A stretch of 64,000 nt of DNA, taken from the NCBI GenBank assembly GCA_951799445.1, contig OX637289.1:9391321-9455320 (forward strand), written 5' to 3'. The first letter of the stretch is position 1, and each line of letters opens with the position of its first letter. Under the pieces are notes generated by a model, which searched no databases, was not told where the DNA came from, and worked only from the letters and a program-made list of their open reading frames with translations. Made by a program: the position numbers and the translations under genes. Source of the DNA: Pseudisothecium myosuroides (Eukaryota > Streptophyta > Bryopsida > Hypnales > Lembophyllaceae). Of the stretch, positions 57,314 to 64,000 are shown piece after piece.

Positions 57314-59529
57314 CCCCTAATCACGAATTGTTTTGACAAACATCTTCACACATCTTTTTTCAACTAGAATTCCATTTACAAATTGTATGGCCAACTATAT
57401 GCATGCCATGTGTGGAAATCAAGCATTTCAAACATGATTTGACTACTTCATTAGAAATTTCTCCAAGCAAATATATAATCCACACTCAGAAAAATAAATA
57501 AATAAAAACTCCTCATTTTGAAATGATTGACTAAAACTGAAATTTTTTTAATTTTAATTTTGGAATGATTTATTATTTACAGCCCCAAGCATGGTGGATT
57601 GGTGGAAAGACTGCAATGTGGAAAACGAAACGAAAAAGAAGTCGAGTAACTTAGATAGGAAGATTACAAAAGGGGCTAATAGAAAAGGAAATTTGTGAGG
57701 AACTGAAGTATTCGGCCCCTGAGAGAATCTTCAATGCTACGTATATGGACGTACTGCAACGGTAACTTCTGGGTGGGTTACAAAAAAGCACCAAAAATTC
57801 GACTCAATGTTGACGGCACCTTCCACGTTATCTTCACGGGCTCAGCATTTTCTGGCTCTAGCACGGCAAAAACTCGTCCTTTAATGTGCCCTCAAAACTC
57901 CTTTGCACTCCTTGGTTAACAACAATAATAGCAACGATCGAGTGTAGATTCTAACATAGTCGTTGCTCCCAACCTCTCCCACCAACTACTTCCTTTGCTT
58001 CCGTATTTGTCATATTTACAGTTTCAAGTGATGACCGTTGAATTGAGGCGCCTACGACTGAAATAGCTACAACGAAGAAAAGGGGACAGGAAAAGGAAAC
58101 TACATGTACCGTTGCAATGTTTTTTCACGAGCGTAGCATTGAGGATGCTCTAAGTTAACCCTTGAACGTTTGACGCAGCCATTCTATGGCCGATGGATGA
58201 TAGAGAATCAAACTGTGTAGGACAAAAATGCAACTACTCATCCTCCAAATTTTGTGGGAAAAGGGAAGACCATCTACAGTAGTTTGGCTTCCAATAATTT
58301 GCATTTGCATTATTTTTTTAATTTTTAATTTTTTGAAACAAACGGACAATTCCATTGATAGATGAAACAGTACATTGAGACCAAGGGAACCAATCCCCGG
58401 CGATAAGATTTTTAATTTGCATTATTTTAATCCAACAATTCACACGGTGACAAAACAGATTATTTCCACGGTTATGGGCCGCTGCGCTGGTTTCCAGATA
58501 GCCAGCGACAACTATAAATAAATATAAATTTAAAAAAAATAAAAATAAAAAAATCATTGGATTTAAATAATAAATAATGTCTAATCCCTCGAAAAGTTCA
58601 GATGGAGGACCCAATTAGAGTGAGGGAAATTATATGATGCTTTGCAACGAATATCTTCTTAAGCACATAAATTGTAGGTCCACCAATCCAGGACATAGGG
58701 TGATATATTAAGTTATTTTTAATTTATCATTCTACCCAAAGTCCGAAGAGATTACACTACTGACCACCACTGCAATTCGTGAGGTCAACACGATTAGGAA
58801 CTGCTGTGAAGCAATCGCTCAATTCCAGCATGGAAAAGAAAAGTCTAAGTTACCGGAAATCTATGATGCTATGGTCAGTCCGGAACTGAATTGGCTCAAA
58901 GATTACGGTCAGATTTGTTAAAAAAAAATTCAAAATATTGTTAAATATGGCATCTAATGAAATTTTCAAAAATTATAATGTTCCATAATTGAACAATGTA
59001 GAAAATATTAATGAAAATAATCTTAATCTTCAAAAAAAAAACATGAAGTTGGAACCGTTAATACTAGTAAAGCTGCAAATATTGGTAAAGCCTTGTATAT
59101 CGGTAAACTTGTGAGTACTACTAAAGATCATGGAATATTTTGAACCATACTAAAGATTTCGAATCTTGTAAAATGAACTTCCAAAAATTCTAAATCAAGT
59201 TAATAAATAAAAATTCAACTGAAAAAGAAGTGATTTTGTATAGGGCCTAATGAATCTGACCCCAATGTACAATATAGTATGACAATATGATAAGCGTTGA
59301 TGTTGAGTTAAGGCACTAAGGTAGAGATATCTTAATGTAACTCGAGTTGTTTCTGGACCCCTGAAAACGCCCTAAAGTGGGGCAAGCCTGTAGGCAAAGG
59401 CAATAGCTGGTGTTCCATAAAGAAGTCACGCTCATGGGGGCAGGTTTTACGTTGGCTAGTCTCCAACGTGTGATGCAAGGTTACAATTTGTTGCTTTTGG
59501 GTATTTTTGTGAGCACTTGTGTGTTAGTC
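57314..59529. other. Intergenic DNA, nothing firm
   Basis: A segment at about 58335-58385 repeats part of 50400-50455. Small frames (57734-57919) lack recognisable content. Confidence 0.35.
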
Positions 59530-59783
59530 CAGCGGTGCTAGTATGTGAGCCTAAGAATGCAAGCTTGTAAGCATTGAGCCTACAATATAGGTACCTATAA
59601 TATAGTAACCACATACTATAGAAGGTGTACGTATCATAAACACCTATAATATGGATATTTGTAACAATAAATATCCTATAATCATAGACGATTTCTATAG
59701 TTTATACACCTATTATATAGTTGTGTCCTATATTAGGCTCATAGGCTCACACTCCTATGCTCACGCAATAGCAACCCTCTGCA
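59530..59783. mobile_element. MITE with GTGAGC-type termini, copy 2
   Basis: Reverse complement of the copy at 54079-54309 (GGTGCTAGTATGTGAGCC to GCAATAGCAACCCTC). Confidence 0.65.
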
Positions 59784-59982
59784 TTAGTCTACAGTCCACA
59801 GTAGGTACATCTATGTAGTTCTTTCAAGAAAGTTGTATTATATTCATGTAAAGTTGGAAAAATACAAAACCAATTTTGTTGGTTTCCTAATCTAGTTCCT
59901 ATCAAGCAAACATCATTTGTTTCTCTACACAACCTCTAGATCAATGGATCTACAATAAGTGTCACATTTAGATACTTCTATC

Positions 59983-60858
59983 TTAATCTCCTAAAGGCCC
60001 ATTGTCCCTTTGAAGGACAAATGGGATTTTGGGCAGGTACCTACGGGCTATATTTTTGTCTTGATTTTCTGAATTCCTTTTTAAGATAGAAAAACTGATT
60101 ATCTTTGTGGTAATATAATTTTTTTCAATTGGTGCTTGGGAACAAAAGTTATGCCCAAATAAGCTGAAATTAGGGAAGTGGAGGCAACAAAAAAAAATTC
60201 AATATTTTTGTCTACTTGGAAAGCTTGGATTCTTTACATTTGGATTTGTTATGAGAAAGTTATGAACAATCTTGTTTTTCAAGTAGTTAGAGCATTTTCT
60301 TGAAAAAATAACTTGTAGGATTCATTTCTGAATGTAATTTTACAATTTTCCAAAAAAAAAGGTTCCACATGGTTTAGTTTGCTTGCTAGAACAATCTCAC
60401 TATTGGAATTAGTGCATTTTAATTCCATCTTAGAGATATTAATAATTTAGATTTTCCTTCTCTCTCGTATCTACTTCTACTTATCAATTTTTTAAAGAAT
60501 AAAATAAATAAAAAATTGAATTTTTTTCCCCAGACCCTCAACTCAATTCTCTACTATATTGATTTATCGCTCAAAACTTTGTAGTGCAAAAATTTTAAGT
60601 TAAAATTTTTCAAAGTCAAAAAATCTAGTCTTGCAATGTGCTAAATTTTTTTTCCCCACTTTAAACGCAAATATCTTGCAATCTATGCAGTTAAAAATTC
60701 TGAATTTTTTTCTACACATTGTTATACTAGTTAGGCGTAAGATCATATGTTTAGATGTATAAAAAAAAAATCAATTTTTTTTACTCTTTGCCATAAAAAT
60801 GGCAGTTTTGAGTGGTTTTTGGCAGAAAAAAGGTCTTGGGCCTTTAGTTAGGGGTTAA
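59983..60858 (+). mobile_element. TTAACCCC-family MITE, subfamily I, diverged ends
   Basis: Left TTAATCTCCTAAAGGCCC, right GGGCCTTTAGTTAGGGGTTAA; 876 bp. The left stem region reads CATTGTCC-CTTTGA-AGGACAAATG. Confidence 0.72.
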
Positions 60859-63548
60859 ATATTTTCTGACTACTTGAATGTCTAAGAACTATAAAATTTT
60901 CTCTACATTGCTTCAATTGAGCACTAAATTTAAGCTAAGTTAAGCTGCTTTTCTTATGAGGTGATAATTTAACTCCTAAACGTCTGGAGTCTTCTCTAGA
61001 ATTGATGATTTGAGAAAAATCATTATAAAGTGCTATTTGGAAGAATATTTTATAATTGATATATATAAATAAAAGTTGTAGATTGTGAATTTTAGATTCC
61101 ATCCATAAGGTTAGATCCACCAATGTTGTCACTAATATTTTCTTATATATTTTGAAAGGAAAATTTCAAAATTCCTTTTAAATTTGATTACAAACAAAAT
61201 ATTATCATTTTTTGAGTAAAATTTGTTGGAATGGATTTGAAATAAGGTTCTCTTAACAAGGTGATTTTTTGAAATTTTTGTGTTTTTAAAATCTATAACC
61301 TCATTTTTGCAAATCCAGTTTTGAACTAGAGTCAATGCAATTTTGGCTTAGTCAACCACTTGACATAATTCCACATTTATAATTTTAGAAAAATTTGTAC
61401 TCTCGTAACACGAAATCCAACCATCAAGTAGGACAACAACTTGATAAAGTATTTTTACAATTAGGATGACTTTCATCTAAACAATATGAGAAAAAAACAA
61501 GAACATCATTTTAGTCATCGTTCATAAATTCGATGTTGGAGTGCTTCAGAGTTAGGTGGCACGGACCTCCAATCATGTGTCTAGAATTTGGAAGGTGTGC
61601 CCCTTTGGTCCTCCCTCTAGGCACATATAAGAGGCTCCACTAATGGCCCCATTGGACACTAAAGTAGGAAGTGGTAACTCTATGCAAGCTTCAAGAATTG
61701 CCCCTATAGGTAGATTATAAAGTATTTTTGTACCAATGTGAAATAATCAGTGTAAGGATGTAGAATTGATGTTAAATGGTGTTGAACCTTTTAGAAGTTG
61801 AGGATGGTCAATTTTTGGATCATTCCATGAGAATTTATAAGTGCAGTGGTAAGAATAATGAAGTTCTTATGATTCTTTCATTTTGAAGTAAAAAATTGTG
61901 AAGGCGTGTGCGCCAAGCTTTGATTCATATATGTAGCATGGGAAGCAACTTACACATGAAGCCTATTCTGAATTCCCTGCAGGCATTGTACTCCAAATTC
62001 CCTCCAAAGAAACAAAGAAATGCTACAAATTGTTGTTTACATGGCATGTCAATCTTACAGGGAAATGTGAGACAGGGAATTTTAAGGGAGTTTTAAGGGG
62101 GAAATTTGTGCATTTTTTAGTGTTATTTGAAGATGTCCCCACCTCAAAATCAACTCAATTTGTAGAATTCAATTATCTAGAATGTAGATTTAAGCCTCCA
62201 AAATCTAATTTTAATGTAGATTTTAGTTTGCATAATCAATTCAGTTTGTAGATTTTGGAAGCTGAAATCTAATAGATATGTAGATTTTGAATTTCCAATC
62301 TTATTGATTTGTACATTTCAGAATTTTTAGTCTAGACCGTTAGCTAGATTTCAATAGTTCAAAATATTAGTAATATGTAGATTTCATTTTTTTGAACATT
62401 TTACAATTTCATGTATTGTAAAATTTTTGAGATTTCTAAAATATATCAATTGTAGAAATGTTAGATTTCTAAGAATTGAATAAGTTGTTTTGAAATTTGA
62501 CAACTTACAAGTCTTATGTGTCCAACCTCATGGCACCCTCAACAATTGATATGGGACAATTTGAATCTTCTAAAATCTACCAAATATTAGGTGGAAATAA
62601 CATTGAAATGTAAGATGTGTCAATGTATTGCAAAGTCTACCAATTTGGATTGGACACAGGGGATTTGGGAAAAATTTATGAAAATCCTTGCAAAGAAAAC
62701 TTACAATTTTCTTTTGCATAGAAACTCTTTGAAGATTCCTCCATGATGACATTAGAACACAGGGAAACATAAAAACTAGAAGAAACTTGCAGGAAAACCT
62801 ACGGAATCTCCAAAATAGTCACAGGGAATTCCAAAAGGGTTCGTTGTGTTGTAGTTAAGTTAAACACATTTTGTAGTTTTTGTGGCACCATACAAGGACT
62901 AGTACTTGACTTTTATTGATGTCACCTATGAACATCAATAGGACCCTATGATAGATGTGTTAGGAAAATCATATGTAATTTGGTACATTTTGATTGGGAA
63001 AAATTTGGAAAAAATTGCATCTGAATATGCTTTCTCTCTTCTTACTTTGTAAATTTCTGCAAAATTGTTCAAACATAGTGTTGGATTGGGAAAGCAAAAA
63101 CGTTCTTAAATGGGTAGTTTTAAAAGCTTCAAAAGCTACTTTAAAAGCTATTACTAACTAATCTTATTAATGAATGTGATGCTAATTTATCAAAATCACA
63201 CTATTTTTAATTAGTGTTGATTGAAATCTTGTTGTTTTGCATTAGTATTCACAAATGTATGTTCTTGCATTGATATTGATTTTGTAGGTGATACTAATGC
63301 TATGCCCGCACTAGTAAGATCAACCAATGTATATTTGAATTGGAACTCCATGTAATGTTGTTCCCTACTTCTGGGTGGAAAATGAACAAGCAAAGAGTAT
63401 TACAAATGGTGAATAATAGACTAATAGTAGGACAAAGATAAATCATATATATGTGGAGACCATTTTGGTGAATGAATGGGTTCATTTATGGAATTGTTAA
63501 TATGGAGGCTTTGTTGAGAGATATGTGTGTTGGTAATTTTCCATTGAA
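60859..63548. other. AT-rich intergenic DNA, no gene recognised
   Basis: Repeated variants of GTAGATTTTGAATTTCC and similar phrases occur at 62150-62480, a loose AT-rich quasi-repeat. Short frames on both strands look like chance. Confidence 0.4.
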
Positions 63549-64000
63549 TTATCCCTAAAGTCCTAAGGCCTTTCTTCATCAAACACCACTCAAAACTGCC
63601 ATTTCTATTGCAAAGAGCAAAAATTTAAAACTTGTTTTTTTCACATATCTAACCATAAAATTTTGTATTGGACTAGTATAAAAATGTTTGAAAAAAGTCT
63701 AGAAACTTCAACCACATGGATTGCAAGACATTTGAATTTGAAGTGAAGGAAATGTTTTTCTTGCACCTTTTGTAATTAGATTATAAGACTTCAAATCTTT
63801 TTAGTTTAATTTTTTGCAAAAGCAATATTGAATTAAAAAAATTTATGTTGAAGAATTGAATTGAGAATGTGGGAAAAAAAATTCAAAAACATGCACACTT
63901 GATTTTCATTCTTTAAAATTTTTTAAGTAGATGCATGATACAAGGAAAAAATAAATTTTGAATAATTCTAAGATAGAATTTACACATACTAATTCCAAAC
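63549..64000 (-). mobile_element. TTAACCCC-family MITE, cut by the window edge
   Basis: It starts TTATCCCTAAAGTCC and follows the copy at 34242 closely (CAAAACTGCCATTTCTATTG). Confidence 0.65.

Noticed and set aside
1..64000. CRISPR arrays, operons or prokaryotic signals
   Set aside because: Introns, plant-type genes and plant MITEs show eukaryotic nuclear DNA; the tandem arrays lack the repeat-spacer pattern.

Overview
This is land-plant nuclear DNA. It contains a phytocyanin gene with a single phase-1 intron, a plant B-class GATA factor with a C-terminal LLM motif, AT-rich intergenic DNA, many short inverted-repeat transposons and an interstitial TTTAGGG-type telomere tract. I cannot name the species. 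Gene density is low: two ordinary host genes, plus an exon fragment at the left edge.

Layout. 1-270: end of a minus-strand gene that continues off the window. 1662-2266: two-exon phytocyanin. 3206-36519: a 33.3 kb block bounded by inverted CAGGGTTGTCTT termini and by a perfect 8-bp direct repeat, CCCAAAGT (3198-3205 and 36520-36527). These are hallmarks of one hAT-superfamily insertion. 36.5-64 kb: host DNA with the GATA gene (39759-40941) and many MITEs.

The 33 kb element is the main result. It carries a hAT transposase (30519-32666, probably once extending to 33791) and four cargo genes. Three are paralogues of an unrecognised family marked by a WCHIDKLFP motif (3829-6313 +, 13066-11594 -, 25037-26578 +). 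The fourth is a divergent protein kinase with an unrecognised N-terminal region (18388-16802 -). All five genes have a GC-rich cluster of ACCCGNNGTCGCCC-type motifs just upstream. Similar clusters lie just inside both element ends, and an orphan 91-bp tandem array of the motif lies at 22.3-23.0 kb. I saw no such clusters outside the element. The simplest reading is a cargo-carrying giant hAT transposon whose genes share a cis-regulatory code, perhaps read by the transposase. The cargo genes and the transposase tail contain in-frame stops within otherwise open frames, so this copy is decaying.

The rest is dominated by MITEs. The largest family has TTAACCCCTAAAGG termini (about 0.4-1 kb, more than a dozen copies inside and outside the giant element). 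Others are TAAGGTAGGAGGC elements, CATTAGAAGAG elements, a 227-bp hAT MITE with its 8-bp duplication, a TA-flanked mariner-like MITE and a 0.7 kb foldback. Coordinates of degenerate repeats are approximate, read by eye.
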